This document shows positions 26,296 to 35,812 of a stretch of 64,000 nucleotides of DNA, piece after piece. The translations under genes were made by a program, and so were the position numbers. Every line of letters starts with the position of its first letter. Positions within the stretch are counted from its first letter, which is position 1. Origin of the DNA: Eoetvoesia sp035555955 (lineage in GTDB: Bacteria > Pseudomonadota > Gammaproteobacteria > Burkholderiales > Burkholderiaceae_B); assembly GCF_035555955.1 (NCBI RefSeq), contig NZ_DATMGA010000067.1, forward strand, positions 41,165-105,164, given 5' to 3'. The notes under the pieces were generated by a model. That model did no database searches. It was not told the DNA's origin and worked only from the letters and a program-made list of their open reading frames with translations.

Positions 26296-26313
26296 ATGGC
26301 AAGCGCTTGCCAT
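26296..26313. promoter_or_regulatory. 18-bp perfect palindrome, LacI-family-like operator, between rocF and crcB
   Basis: ATGGCAAGCGCTTGCCAT is a perfect palindrome whose centre GCAAGCGCTTGC resembles LacI/GalR-family operators. It lies 55 bases after the rocF stop and 125 before the crcB ATG. A second stem, CGGGCCGC (26362-26369) with GCGGCCCG (26382-26389), follows. No regulator gene is adjacent. Confidence 0.45.
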
Positions 26314-26437
26314 TGCCGGGATCGGGTAATATTGCTGAAATTCCCGAGAGGGGAGGCCGTGCGGGCCGCGGCGCTGCCATGGCGGCCCGTGCTCTGTCGG
26401 ATTGCTGCCCTCGAATGCATCCTGAACAGGCTTATTC

Positions 26438-26821
26438 ATGCTGACCTTCAATCATTTCTTCGCAGTAGGCATAGGTGCGGCCCTTGGCGCCATCTGCCGC
26501 TGGCTGCTCGGTATGTGGCTGAATCATTCCGGCGTGCTGGTGCCTTGGGGCACTCTGGCCGCCAACTTCATCGGCGGCTATATCATTGGCGTGGCGCTTG
26601 GGGCTTTCCTGTTCTATCCGTCGGTGCCCGACTGGGTCAAGCTGTTCATCACCACGGGCTTCCTGGGCGGGCTGACAACGTTCTCGACGTTTTCCGCCGA
26701 AGTGGTGGGCATGCTCGAACGCGGCGCCTATGCGTCGGCCCTGGCCTACGGCGGCGTCAGCCTGTTCGGCACGCTGGCCCTGACCGCCCTGGGCCTGGCC
26801 ACGATGCACGCGCTGCGTTAG
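26438..26821 (+). CDS. crcB: fluoride exporter channel CrcB/Fluc
   Basis: Inner-membrane protein of 127 residues with four helices, forming a dual-topology dimeric fluoride channel that lets F- leave the cell. Typical motifs are GAALGAICRW (12-22), the pore asparagine in AANFIGGYIIG (N43) and GGLTTFSTFSAE (77-88), which carries the phenylalanine box. crcB genes are often controlled by a fluoride riboswitch; I looked for its conserved GGNGAUGG...CUGAUGA pattern in the 200-base leader and did not find it. Confidence 0.95.
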   Translation: MLTFNHFFAVGIGAALGAICRWLLGMWLNHSGVLVPWGTLAANFIGGYIIGVALGAFLFYPSVPDWVKLFITTGFLGGLTTFSTFSAEVVGMLERGAYASALAYGGVSLFGTLALTALGLATMHALR

Positions 26822-26837
26822 ATCCTGCCAACCCTTG

Positions 26838-28166
26838 TCACGGAGTCGCACCGGGTTTTGAATCGGCCGCGATCAGCTCGGCCGCCCGCTTGCCGCTGCG
26901 CACCGCGCCTTCGAGCACGGCCGGGTAGCCGGTATCGGTCCAGTCTCCGCAAACCCAGATGCCTGGCCATGGCGTGGCATTGCCCGGGCGCCGCATCGCG
27001 GGCAGGGCCGCGAAAGTGGCCCGCTTTTCGACGATCAGTTCATCCGCGACGATTTCGGGCATGGGCGCAAAGCCTGCGGCTTGTTCCCGGACCTGCTCGA
27101 TGATGGCGGCAACTACCTGGTCGCGGGGCAGGCGGGCAAGCGCTTGCGCGTCGCTGATGACGATGGACAGCAGGCCGGTCGGGGCGGAGGCGGGCGCGAT
27201 GGCGCTTCGGTCGAACAGCCATTGGCCGAAATGCAGCCGTTGCGGCGCTTCGTCCAGCATGAGCATGGCATGCGGCAGGCCCCAGGGGCGTGCTGTTTTC
27301 AGCGACAGAGTGGCGATGGGGCGATGCTCCATCGCCGCCAGCCCGGCCAGCAGGGGGGCTGCAGCCGGTACAAAGGGCAAGGAGCGGAGCAAGCGGGCGG
27401 CTGGCAGGGCGCCGGCGGCAACGACCACGGCATCGAAGCTTTCGCCGTCGATGCCGGCCTGCGATGCCGTGCCTGTCAGCGAACGCACGCTATGGCCGCG
27501 GCGTATGTCGAGGGAGGCGGGCAGGCGATCGGGCCATAGCCGCGACAGATCCACCTTGGGGATCAGCACCCTGGAAGCGGACTTCGGGCCGCCCAGGCTG
27601 TCCCGCAGCACGGTGGCCAGCAATTGCGCGCTGGCCTCTGCAAGCGGCGTATTGAGAGCGGCCAGGCACAGAGGATGCCAGAAGCGGCGGATGAGATGCG
27701 CCGATTGGCGCTGCTGTTCCAGCCAGGGCAGAACGGCCAGGTGTTCGCCCACGATCCAGCGGCGGCGCCGCAACTGCCCGATTGCCGCGAGCAGTCGCCA
27801 TTTTTCTCCCCACGATATGCCTCTTGCGGCGAGCACGGCGGCCAGCAGGTGCCAGGGGGCCGGCCAGTCGGGGGCGGCGAACCGGAAGCCGCCATTGGCG
27901 CTGCGCAGGGCCAGGGACTCTTCGTGCAGCACGTCGGCCCTGGCGATGCCCAGGCTTTCGATCAGGGCCAGGGTTTCGGTGTAGGCGCCAAGCAGAATAT
28001 GCTGGCCATTGTCGATATCCAGGCCCAGCCTTGGCGCGTGCACGCGGCGGGCGCGGCCGCCCAGCGTATGGGCGGCCTCGAATACCGTTACCGCGTGGCC
28101 GGCGCCGTCCAGGTGAACGGCGGCGCTAAGGCCCGCCCAGCCCGCGCCGATCACGCCTATCTTCAT
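26838..28166 (-). CDS. hpnE: hydroxysqualene dehydroxylase HpnE
   Basis: FAD enzyme of 442 residues, the last step of the three-enzyme bacterial squalene route (hydroxysqualene to squalene). The Rossmann motif GAGWAG (7-12) lies in MKIGVIGAGWAGLSAA, followed by FEAAHTLGGRARR; the C-terminal WVCGDWTDTGYPAVLEGAVRSGKRAAE is the amine-oxidase-like FAD motif. The ATG at 28166 overlaps the hpnD stop (ATGA). The frame stays open upstream inside hpnD, but that part is a shadow. It converges with crcB. Confidence 0.93.
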   Translation of the reverse strand: MKIGVIGAGWAGLSAAVHLDGAGHAVTVFEAAHTLGGRARRVHAPRLGLDIDNGQHILLGAYTETLALIESLGIARADVLHEESLALRSANGGFRFAAPDWPAPWHLLAAVLAARGISWGEKWRLLAAIGQLRRRRWIVGEHLAVLPWLEQQRQSAHLIRRFWHPLCLAALNTPLAEASAQLLATVLRDSLGGPKSASRVLIPKVDLSRLWPDRLPASLDIRRGHSVRSLTGTASQAGIDGESFDAVVVAAGALPAARLLRSLPFVPAAAPLLAGLAAMEHRPIATLSLKTARPWGLPHAMLMLDEAPQRLHFGQWLFDRSAIAPASAPTGLLSIVISDAQALARLPRDQVVAAIIEQVREQAAGFAPMPEIVADELIVEKRATFAALPAMRRPGNATPWPGIWVCGDWTDTGYPAVLEGAVRSGKRAAELIAADSKPGATP

Positions 28167-29026
28167 CTGCCCAGGCGCTTGACCACGCTGCGTCCGCCGC
28201 TGACCCAGGTTTTCCAGGCCAGCCAGAACTTGCGTATGGGGGTCAGCGAAATGCGCTGATCCAGGACCTGCCAGTTCTCGCGTTCGATTTCGACGAGCAG
28301 GGCGTGGTAGATGGCCGCCATGGCCAGGCCGGGTCGTTGCGCGCGCCGATCGGCCTCGGGCAGCGCCTGCATGGCTTCGCGGTAGTATTGCCGCGCGCGT
28401 TCCGTCTGGAAGCGCATGAGATCGACGAAGCGTTCCGAGTGCTGGCTGTTCAGGATTTCGGAGGCCTTGACGTCGAAGCGCTGCAGTTCGTCGACGGGCA
28501 GATAGATGCGGCCTCTGCGGGCATCGTCGCCGATGTCGCGGATGATGTTGGTCAATTGGAAGGCCAGCCCCAGCTTGTCGGCGTATTCCAGGGTGGACGG
28601 ATCGGTATAGCCGAATATACCCACCGAAAGCTCGCCCACCACGCCAGCCGCGTGCCAGCAGTATTTGCGCAGGCCGGGCCAGTCCAGATAGCGGCTTTGA
28701 TCCAGATCCATTTCCATGCCTTGGACTATGGCATGCAGGCGGGAAGCTGTTATGCGGCAGGACTCCAGGTGCGGAGCCAGGGCCTGCATGACGGGGTGCT
28801 CGGCGCGCCCTTCGAACAGTTCGTCGATCTGTTTGTCCCACCATGCCAGCTTGACGCGGGCTACGGAAGGATCCGAGCATTCATCGACGACGTCGTCCAC
28901 TTCGCGGCAAAAGGCGTAAAGCGCCGTGATCGCCCTGCGGCGCTCGGGAGGGAGAAACAAAAAGGCGTAATAGAAGCTGGAGCCGCTTTGTACGGCCTTG
29001 TTCTGACAATATTCGTCGGGACTCAT
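28163..29026 (-). CDS. hpnD: presqualene diphosphate synthase HpnD
   Basis: Squalene/phytoene synthase-family protein of 287 residues that condenses two farnesyl diphosphates into presqualene diphosphate. Both metal-binding motifs are intact: DDVVDE (44-49) and NIIRDIGDDARRGRIYLP (D164, D168). The segment SPDEYCQNKAV at the N-terminus is typical of HpnD. ATGA overlaps at both ends couple it to hpnC and hpnE. Its substrate is made by IspA (10040-10957). Confidence 0.94.
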   Translation of the reverse strand: MSPDEYCQNKAVQSGSSFYYAFLFLPPERRRAITALYAFCREVDDVVDECSDPSVARVKLAWWDKQIDELFEGRAEHPVMQALAPHLESCRITASRLHAIVQGMEMDLDQSRYLDWPGLRKYCWHAAGVVGELSVGIFGYTDPSTLEYADKLGLAFQLTNIIRDIGDDARRGRIYLPVDELQRFDVKASEILNSQHSERFVDLMRFQTERARQYYREAMQALPEADRRAQRPGLAMAAIYHALLVEIERENWQVLDQRISLTPIRKFWLAWKTWVSGGRSVVKRLGR

Positions 29027-29892
29027 GCGTTGTCGGGATCAGGGGAATCGAGTGCGTTTTTTTGGGGTTGATGCAGGGCGCGCCATAAAAGCAAAATCCA
29101 GTCGGGCTTGCCGATGGCCGGGCGACGAGTGAAGATGTCGTAGTGTAGCTGTTCCAGGCGCTCGAGGATACGCAGGCCGCCGTGCATGACCAGGCGCAGT
29201 TCGAACCCCGCGCGTCCCCCCAGGCGCAACGCCAGCGGCCATCCGCGCAGCAGCAGTCCGCGTGCGTGCAGCGCCTGCTCGCGCATCAGCGCCTGCCAGG
29301 ACGCGCCGGCTTGGCGCTGGCCGATGTCGTCTTCGGTCACGCCGTGGCGCAGCAGGGCGTCCTGCGGAATATAGACCCGGCCCTTGCTCCAGTCGATGGC
29401 CACGTCCTGCCAGAAGTTGACGAGCTGCAGGCCGGTGCACAAAGCGTCGGCATCGCCGATGTTTTCGTCGCTGGCCGCGCCGTACAGGTGCAACATCAGC
29501 CGGCCAACCGGGTTGGCCGAGCGCGAACAGTAGTCGAGCAGGGCGGCCTGGTTCGGGTAGCGGTGCATGACGACGTCCTGCTCGAAGGCCGACAGCAAGT
29601 CGAAGAAGGGGGGCAGCGGCAGGCTGAATTGCCGGATGCTTCGGTGCAGCGGCTCGAACACGGCATGGCGCGGATCGGCCGGGCCGAGCAGCAGACTGCC
29701 GTCCTGGATTTGCCGCAGGGCCTCCCGGTAGCCGGCCAGCAGGGCCAGCCGCTGATTGGGCAGGGCCTGGCCCTCGTCGGCGATATCGTCGGCGCTGCGT
29801 GCAAAATGGTAAATATGCGTGACGGGTTCGCGCAGGGCCCGGGGCAAGAGCACCGAGGCGACGGGAAAGTTTTCGTAGTGTTCGACAGCCAT
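29023..29892 (-). CDS. hpnC: hydroxysqualene synthase HpnC
   Basis: Squalene synthase-like enzyme of 289 residues expected to turn presqualene diphosphate into hydroxysqualene. The start MAVEHYENFPVAS is the family's characteristic N-terminus and fixes the ATG at 29892, although the frame is open further upstream and no good ribosome site is seen. Motifs are DDIADEG (35-41) and LVNFWQDVAIDWSKGRVYIP. It is the first gene of hpnCDE. No squalene-hopene cyclase is in the window, so whether squalene or hopanoids are the end product is not decided here. Confidence 0.92.
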   Translation of the reverse strand: MAVEHYENFPVASVLLPRALREPVTHIYHFARSADDIADEGQALPNQRLALLAGYREALRQIQDGSLLLGPADPRHAVFEPLHRSIRQFSLPLPPFFDLLSAFEQDVVMHRYPNQAALLDYCSRSANPVGRLMLHLYGAASDENIGDADALCTGLQLVNFWQDVAIDWSKGRVYIPQDALLRHGVTEDDIGQRQAGASWQALMREQALHARGLLLRGWPLALRLGGRAGFELRLVMHGGLRILERLEQLHYDIFTRRPAIGKPDWILLLWRALHQPQKNALDSPDPDNA

Positions 29893-30039
29893 GTATGGTC
29901 GTGAGATGGAATTCCGGTGTGCGGGCGGGCGCCTCGCGGCCAAGGCATTTTTACCCATTGTGGCAAAATTTTCCCTGGTTCGTTTCACGCGGGCGGACGA
30001 CTTGGATTAGACTTTGGGCAACTAGGGAGCAGAGTAGTT

Positions 30040-31179
30040 ATGCCACGTCCAATTTCGGCAACGATTTCGTTGCCGTCTTTACGTCACAATCTGGCGGCAA
30101 CCGCAGCGCAATTCAATGACGCGAATGCTTTGCGTCCAGGCCCGAAGCCGAAAATATGGGCGGTCATCAAGGCCAATGCCTATGGCCATGGCATACATAA
30201 TGCCGTACAAGCCTTCGAGCGCGCCGACGGGCTGGCCATGCTGGATCTGGACGAGGCGGTGCAATGCCGCGAGGCGGGCTGGAGCAAGCCCATCCTGCTG
30301 CTCGAAGGGGCGTTCCGGGCCGCCGATCTTGAAGTCATCGACCATTATAGTTTAACGGCCACGGTGCATAGCGCCGAACAGATCGCCATGCTGGAAGGCG
30401 CCCGGCCGGCGGCGCCCTTCGATGTCTTCGTCAAGCTGAACACCGGCATGAACCGCCTGGGATTTTCGCCCGCCGAATATCGCGGCGCCTATGCGCGCAT
30501 CGAGCAACTGCGCCAAAGCGGCGTCGTGGGTTCCATGGGCAAGATGACGCACTTCGCGCGCGCCGACGACAGCCCCGAAGTCACCGCCGAACAGATTCGC
30601 ATCTACAATGAAGTCACCCATGGCTTGCCGGGCGCCGACAGCGTCTGCAATTCGGCGGCGTCGTTCACCCGGGGGCTTTGGCAATCGCTTGCCTCGGGAT
30701 TGCCGCAATGGATCAGGCCCGGGATCTGCCTGTATGGCGCTTCGCCGTTTGCCGCGCGCTCGGCGCAAAGCATGGGGCTGCTGCCGGCCATGACGCTGCG
30801 CGCCGAGCTCATCAGCGTGCGCGACATTCCCGCTGGAGCAGGGGTCGGCTACGGCCATGTCTTCACGGCAAGCGCGCCCATGCGCATCGGCGTCGTGGCT
30901 TGCGGCTATGCCGACGGCTATCCCCGCCATGCTCCCAACGGCACGCCGGTGGTCGTCGACGGGGTGCGCACCCGCCTGCTTGGGCGCGTCTCCATGGACA
31001 TGCTCATCGTCGATCTCGATCCCGTGCCGGGCGCGCGCGCGGGGTCGCAGGTGGTATTGTGGGGCGAGGGCGGGCCTTCGGTCGACGAGGTCGCGGCGGC
31101 ATGCGGAACCATTGGTTATGAATTACTATGCGCGGTTGCGCCACGGGTGCCGAAAATCATTGAAAAGGACGAATCGTGA
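30040..31179 (+). CDS. alr: alanine racemase
   Basis: Fold-type III PLP enzyme of 379 residues giving D-alanine for peptidoglycan. The cofactor lysine is K44 in AVIKANAYGHG and the second catalytic base is Y271 in GVGYGHVF. The start MPRPISATISLPSLRHNL matches the family; AGGGAG about 11 bases upstream is the probable ribosome site. It is divergent from hpnC. Its stop overlaps the next gene's GTG (GTGA). Catabolic DadX would normally sit beside dadA, which is absent, so a biosynthetic Alr is preferred. Confidence 0.94.
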   Translation: MPRPISATISLPSLRHNLAATAAQFNDANALRPGPKPKIWAVIKANAYGHGIHNAVQAFERADGLAMLDLDEAVQCREAGWSKPILLLEGAFRAADLEVIDHYSLTATVHSAEQIAMLEGARPAAPFDVFVKLNTGMNRLGFSPAEYRGAYARIEQLRQSGVVGSMGKMTHFARADDSPEVTAEQIRIYNEVTHGLPGADSVCNSAASFTRGLWQSLASGLPQWIRPGICLYGASPFAARSAQSMGLLPAMTLRAELISVRDIPAGAGVGYGHVFTASAPMRIGVVACGYADGYPRHAPNGTPVVVDGVRTRLLGRVSMDMLIVDLDPVPGARAGSQVVLWGEGGPSVDEVAAACGTIGYELLCAVAPRVPKIIEKDES

Positions 31180-31892
31180 AGAATAAGTGCGTGCTGGTAA
31201 CTGGGGCGACAAAAGGCATAGGCTGGGCCATCAGCCGGCGGCTGGCCGACCTGGGCTGCCACGTCGTGGGCCTGGCGCGGCATACCCAGGACATCGATTT
31301 TCCGGGCTACCTGTATTCCTGCGACCTGCAGAACGCCGGCGAAACCGAAGACATCCTGCGCGTCATCCGCGAAAAGTATCCGGTCGACGCCATCGTCAAC
31401 AATGTCGGCCTGGTCAAGCCCGAGCCGCTGGGCGAAGTGGACCTGGCTTCCCTTTACAACGTCCTGGATCTCAACGTGCGGGTGGCCGTGCAGGTTACCC
31501 AGGCTTTCGTGCCCTCCATGAAGGCGCGCCAGGAAGGCCGCATCGTCAATATATGCAGCCGCGCCACTTCGGGCTCGCTCGAGCGCACCAGCTATTCGGC
31601 GGCCAAAAGCGCGCTCATCGGCTGCACCAAGACCTGGGCGCTGGAGCTCGCCGAGTATGGCATCACGGTCAATGCCGTATCGCCGGGGCCCATCGAAACC
31701 GAGCTGTTCCGCGCCGGCCATCCGGCCGGCAGCGATGCCGAGAAGCGGGCGCTGGCCTCCATTCCCATGCGCCGCCTGGGGCAGCCGGCCGATGTCGCGG
31801 CCGCGGTCACCTTCTTCTTGTCGCCCGAGGCCAACTACATTACCGGGCAGGTCCTGGGCGTGGACGGCGGCGGCAGCCTGGCCGGCCGCTAG
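31176..31892 (+). CDS. short-chain dehydrogenase/reductase (FabG-like)
   Basis: Classical SDR of 238 residues with the nucleotide motif TGATKGIG (9-16), NNVG in place of NNAG, and the catalytic YxxxK (Y140, K144 in TSYSAAKSALIG). The C-terminal NYITGQVLGVDGGGSL is standard for FabG-type 3-oxoacyl-reductases. It starts with GTG overlapping the alr stop, with AAGGA upstream. Its location away from acyl-carrier genes argues against the main fatty-acid FabG; the substrate is unknown. Confidence 0.85.
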   Translation: MKNKCVLVTGATKGIGWAISRRLADLGCHVVGLARHTQDIDFPGYLYSCDLQNAGETEDILRVIREKYPVDAIVNNVGLVKPEPLGEVDLASLYNVLDLNVRVAVQVTQAFVPSMKARQEGRIVNICSRATSGSLERTSYSAAKSALIGCTKTWALELAEYGITVNAVSPGPIETELFRAGHPAGSDAEKRALASIPMRRLGQPADVAAAVTFFLSPEANYITGQVLGVDGGGSLAGR

Positions 31893-31913
31893 CGTCAGCC
31901 GGTACACTTGGGC

Positions 31914-33269
31914 ATGGCCAAATCCAAAACCCTGTATGTCTGCAGCGAATGCGGCGGCACCTGCCCCAAATGGGAGGGCAAGTGCCCCCATTGCGGCTCC
32001 TGGAACACTCTGGTCGAATCGGTCGCGGCGCCGCCGGCGGCGTCGCATCGCTTTGCCCCGCTGGCCGAAGCCAGCCCGGTGCGCAGCTTGTCCGAGATTG
32101 AGGCGCGCGAGCTGCCGCGCCAGCCTTCGGGCATCCCCGAGTTCGACCGCGTGCTGGGCGGCGGCCTGGTGCCGGGCGGGGTGGTGCTTATCGGCGGCGA
32201 CCCGGGCATCGGCAAGTCCACGCTTCTGCTGCAGGCGCTGGCGTCCTTGTCCAGCGTAGTGCCGGTGCTGTACGTCACGGGCGAAGAGTCCGCCGAACAG
32301 GTCGCCCTGCGCGCGCGGCGCCTGGATTTGTCCACCGGCAGCGTCAACCTGCTGGCTGAGATCCGCCTGGAGTCCATCGTGGCCACACTGGCCGAGCAGC
32401 GGCCTGCGGTGGCCGTCATCGATTCCATCCAGACCTTGTATTCCAGCGACCTGAGCGCGGCGCCCGGCTCGGTGTCGCAGGTGCGCGAGTGCGCGGCCCA
32501 GCTTACCCGCGTCGCCAAGCAGACCGGCATCGCCATCGTGTTGATCGGCCATGTCACGAAAGACGGCGCCTTGGCCGGCCCCCGCGTGCTCGAGCACATC
32601 GTCGACACCGTCCTGTATTTCGAAGGCGACACACATTCTTCGTTCCGCCTCGTCCGGGCTTTCAAGAACCGCTACGGCGCGGTCAACGAACTCGGCGTTT
32701 TCGCCATGACCGACCGGGGCCTGCGCGGCGTGGCCAATCCCTCGGCCCTGTTTCTGTCGCAGCACGACAGCGACGTGGCGGGCTCCTGCGTCATGGCCAC
32801 CCAGGAAGGCACCCGGCCGCTGCTGGTCGAAATCCAGGCCCTGGTCGATAGCGCCCATGTACCCAATCCACGGCGCTTGTCGGTGGGGCTGGAAAGCACG
32901 CGCCTGGCCATGCTGCTGGCGGTATTGCACCGCCACGCCGGCGTGGCCACTTTCGACCAGGACGTCTTCGTCAATGCCGTGGGCGGCGTCAAAATAGCCG
33001 AGCCGGCGGCGGACTTGCCTGTGCTGCTGGCCATCATGTCCTCGCTGCGCAACAAGCCGCTGCCCAAGGGGCTGATCGTTTTCGGCGAGGTTGGCCTGGC
33101 CGGCGAGATCCGCCCGGCGCCGCGCGGCCAGGAGCGCCTGAAGGAAGCAGCCAAGCTGGGCTTCAACCTGGCTCTCATTCCCAAGGCCAATGCGCCGCGC
33201 CAGCCCATCGAAGGTCTGGAGGTCTGGGCGGTCGACCGGGTCGATGCGGCCATCGACCGGTTGCGCTAA
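31914..33269 (+). CDS. radA: DNA repair protein RadA (Sms)
   Basis: RecA-family branch-migration helicase of 451 residues used in recombination repair. It has the N-terminal zinc finger CSECGGTCPKWEGKCPHC (four Cys), Walker A GGDPGIGKST (about 94-103), the RadA-specific KNRYG motif (251-255) and a C-terminal Lon-like domain (from about 285) with GEVGLAGEIRP. The ATG at 31914 is preferred to a TTG six bases upstream because it begins MAKSKTLYVC. It follows the SDR gene by 21 bases. Confidence 0.97.
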   Translation: MAKSKTLYVCSECGGTCPKWEGKCPHCGSWNTLVESVAAPPAASHRFAPLAEASPVRSLSEIEARELPRQPSGIPEFDRVLGGGLVPGGVVLIGGDPGIGKSTLLLQALASLSSVVPVLYVTGEESAEQVALRARRLDLSTGSVNLLAEIRLESIVATLAEQRPAVAVIDSIQTLYSSDLSAAPGSVSQVRECAAQLTRVAKQTGIAIVLIGHVTKDGALAGPRVLEHIVDTVLYFEGDTHSSFRLVRAFKNRYGAVNELGVFAMTDRGLRGVANPSALFLSQHDSDVAGSCVMATQEGTRPLLVEIQALVDSAHVPNPRRLSVGLESTRLAMLLAVLHRHAGVATFDQDVFVNAVGGVKIAEPAADLPVLLAIMSSLRNKPLPKGLIVFGEVGLAGEIRPAPRGQERLKEAAKLGFNLALIPKANAPRQPIEGLEVWAVDRVDAAIDRLR

Positions 33270-33304
33270 AGTGATCCTTTTCCCGCAGCCAGCGAGGCCA
33301 GCTC

Positions 33305-35812
33305 GTGTCGTTTGACGGTTTGATCCATCTTCTTCTTCCCGGTGCGCGGGCGCTGCTGCGCGACGCCCGCTCGGGAGAGCTGCGCCTCTTGGCTCTGGCC
33401 CTCGTCATTGCCGTGGCGGCGGTCAGCAGCGTGGGCTTCCTGAGCGACCGGGTCGGCCGCGGGCTGGACCGCAATTCGGCCCAGATGCTGGGCGGCGACC
33501 TGGCCGTGCAATCCAGCAATCCGCTGCAGCCGGGGCTGATCGAGCGGGCGGCAGAGTTGGGCCTGACAACGGCCCGTACCGTGCAGTTTCCGTCGATGCT
33601 GAGCACGGCGGATGGTTCGCAACTGGTTTCCCTCAAGGCGGTTCAGGCGGGCTACCCTTTGCGCGGCACGCTCAAGCTGGCGCGAACGCCCGGCGGCCCG
33701 GGCGAGCCCGCCCACGGTGTGCCGGAACGAGGGACGGTCTGGGTGGACGCCCAGGTGCTTGCATTGCTGAACCTGCAACTGGGCGATGCGCTGCAGGTGG
33801 GCGATGCCAGCATGAAGGTGACGGGCACCATCGAGTTCGAACCCGATCGCAGCGTGCAGTTCATCAATGTGGCGCCGCGCGCCATGATCAATCTGGACGA
33901 TCTGCCGGCCACGGGCCTGGTGGGGCCGGGCAGCCGCGTGCACTACACGCTGCTGGCGGCCGGCCCGGCTTCGGCCGTCGAGCGCTACGAAAACTGGCTC
34001 AAGCCGCAATTGCGCCCGGGGCAGGAGTTGCGCACGTTGGACTCGGCCCGGCCGGAGATCACCGGCTCGCTCAAGCGCGCCCATCAATTCCTGATCCTGG
34101 TGGCCTTGCTGGCCGTAATGATCGCGGCCGTTGCGATTGCCCTGGCGACCCGGCGCTTTGCGCTGCGCCACCGCGACGGCATTGCGGTAATGCGCTGCCT
34201 GGGGGCCGCCTGGCGCCAACTTAGAGTAATGCTGTGGGTGGAATTCTTGCTGTTGGCATTGCTGGGTTCCGCCGCGGGCTGCGCAATCGGCTACGGGATG
34301 CAGCATGCTTTGGGCGCCGTGGTCGCCCAGTGGTTCCAGACTGTCTTGCCCGCCGCCGGCTGGAGCCCCGTCTGGCAAGGCCTGGCCACGGGCGTGCTGT
34401 TGCTGCTTGGCTTCTCGCTGCCCGCGCTCGCCGCCTTGCGCCATGTGTCGCCGTCACAGGTCCTGCGCCGGGAATACACGCTGAAAAAACGCCATCGCTG
34501 GCCCTCCGCAATCGCGGGCGGGGCGGCGTTTTACGGGCTGGCCTGGTGGATTTCGAACGATGCCCGCCTCAGCCTGGTGATGTGCGCCGGATTCCTGGCG
34601 GCCCTGGGCCTGTTCACCTTGGCGGCCTGGGCTGCTGTCTGGCTGCTGCGGCGTGTCCGGCCCTTGGCGGCCGGCCGTCCGGCCCTGCGCTTCGCCCTGG
34701 CCGGCCTGGTGCGCCGCAAGGCCCTGACCATCACGCAGGCCGGCGCGCTGTCGATAGGCCTGATGGTGCTGTTGTTGCTTACGCTGGTGCGCACCGATTT
34801 GCTGACTGGATGGCTGAATACCGTGCCGGCGGACGCGCCCAATACATTTCTTATCAATATCCAGCCCGACCAGCGCGGGCCCCTCGGCCAACGCCTGGAG
34901 CAGGCGGGGTTGGGCGCCCAGGCGCTGTCGCCCATGGTGCGCGGCAGGCTGATCGCCATCAATGGCAAGGCTGTGCGCAGCGAGGATTACGACGGCGATC
35001 GCGCCAGGCGCCTGGTGGAGCGCGAGTTCAACCTGTCCTACCTGGATGCCTTGCCGGCCAGTAATACCATAGTCGCGGGGCGCTGGCTCGATCCGGCGCG
35101 CGACGAGGTTTCGCTGGAGGAAGGGCTGGCCGAGACCTTGGGCATCAAACTGGGCGACCACATAACCTTCGAGGTTGCGGGGCAGCCCGTCAAGGTGGCG
35201 GTAACCAGCCTGCGCAAGGTCAAGTGGGATTCCTTCGACGTGAATTTCTTTGCGGTGCTGTCGCCCGTTGCCTTGCGCGACGCACCGGCTACCTTCATTA
35301 CGTCGTTCCACTTGCCGCCCGACAAGGCTTCCTTCAAGCCGCGGTTGATCCACGAGTTTCCCAACCTGACCATCTTCGACGTCGGCGCCATCCTGGAGCA
35401 GATAAAGAATATTCTCGGGCAGGCCGTGCAGGCGGTCCAACTGCTGTTCCTGTTTACCTTCGCCGCGGGCCTGGTCGTGCTGGCGGCCGCGTTTGCGTCC
35501 ACGCGCGACGAGCGCATGCACGAAGCGGCGGTCTTGCGGGTGCTGGGCGCCAGTTCGAGCTTGTTGTCGGGTTCCCTGCGCCTGGAAATGCTGCTCATCG
35601 GCGCCTTGTCGGGTGTCCTGGCGGCGTCCGGCGCGGTGGCGGTCGCGGCGGCGCTGGCCCATTGGGTGTTCGAGTTTCCGTTTTCGCCGCCCTGGTGGCC
35701 ATGGCCCGCGGGCATCGTCCTGGGCGGCGCAGCGGCCTGGGTTGGCGGCGGCCTGGCGCTTCGCGGGGTGTTGACCGCGCCTCCCATGGCTTCTCTTCGC
35801 GAGGTGGCATGA
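33305..35812 (+). CDS. large FtsX-domain ABC transporter permease (YbbP-like)
   Basis: Inner-membrane protein of 835 residues with an N-terminal helix (about 20-40), a large periplasmic domain, two blocks of helices at about 260-480 and a C-terminal trio at about 695-820; this two-FtsX-domain layout is that of YbbP and other lipoprotein-release or toxin-export permeases. It starts with GTG. The ATPase (YbbA) and esterase (TesA) that usually accompany YbbP are not adjacent, so its ATPase must be encoded elsewhere. Its stop overlaps the Kdo kinase start (ATGA). Confidence 0.87.
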   Translation: MSFDGLIHLLLPGARALLRDARSGELRLLALALVIAVAAVSSVGFLSDRVGRGLDRNSAQMLGGDLAVQSSNPLQPGLIERAAELGLTTARTVQFPSMLSTADGSQLVSLKAVQAGYPLRGTLKLARTPGGPGEPAHGVPERGTVWVDAQVLALLNLQLGDALQVGDASMKVTGTIEFEPDRSVQFINVAPRAMINLDDLPATGLVGPGSRVHYTLLAAGPASAVERYENWLKPQLRPGQELRTLDSARPEITGSLKRAHQFLILVALLAVMIAAVAIALATRRFALRHRDGIAVMRCLGAAWRQLRVMLWVEFLLLALLGSAAGCAIGYGMQHALGAVVAQWFQTVLPAAGWSPVWQGLATGVLLLLGFSLPALAALRHVSPSQVLRREYTLKKRHRWPSAIAGGAAFYGLAWWISNDARLSLVMCAGFLAALGLFTLAAWAAVWLLRRVRPLAAGRPALRFALAGLVRRKALTITQAGALSIGLMVLLLLTLVRTDLLTGWLNTVPADAPNTFLINIQPDQRGPLGQRLEQAGLGAQALSPMVRGRLIAINGKAVRSEDYDGDRARRLVEREFNLSYLDALPASNTIVAGRWLDPARDEVSLEEGLAETLGIKLGDHITFEVAGQPVKVAVTSLRKVKWDSFDVNFFAVLSPVALRDAPATFITSFHLPPDKASFKPRLIHEFPNLTIFDVGAILEQIKNILGQAVQAVQLLFLFTFAAGLVVLAAAFASTRDERMHEAAVLRVLGASSSLLSGSLRLEMLLIGALSGVLAASGAVAVAAALAHWVFEFPFSPPWWPWPAGIVLGGAAAWVGGGLALRGVLTAPPMASLREVA

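Noticed and set aside
26242..26437. Fluoride riboswitch before crcB
   Set aside because: The conserved fluoride aptamer motifs are not present in the leader.
28167..28880. N-terminal extension of HpnE
   Set aside because: Lies wholly in hpnD in another frame; family proteins begin MKIGVIGAG at 28166.
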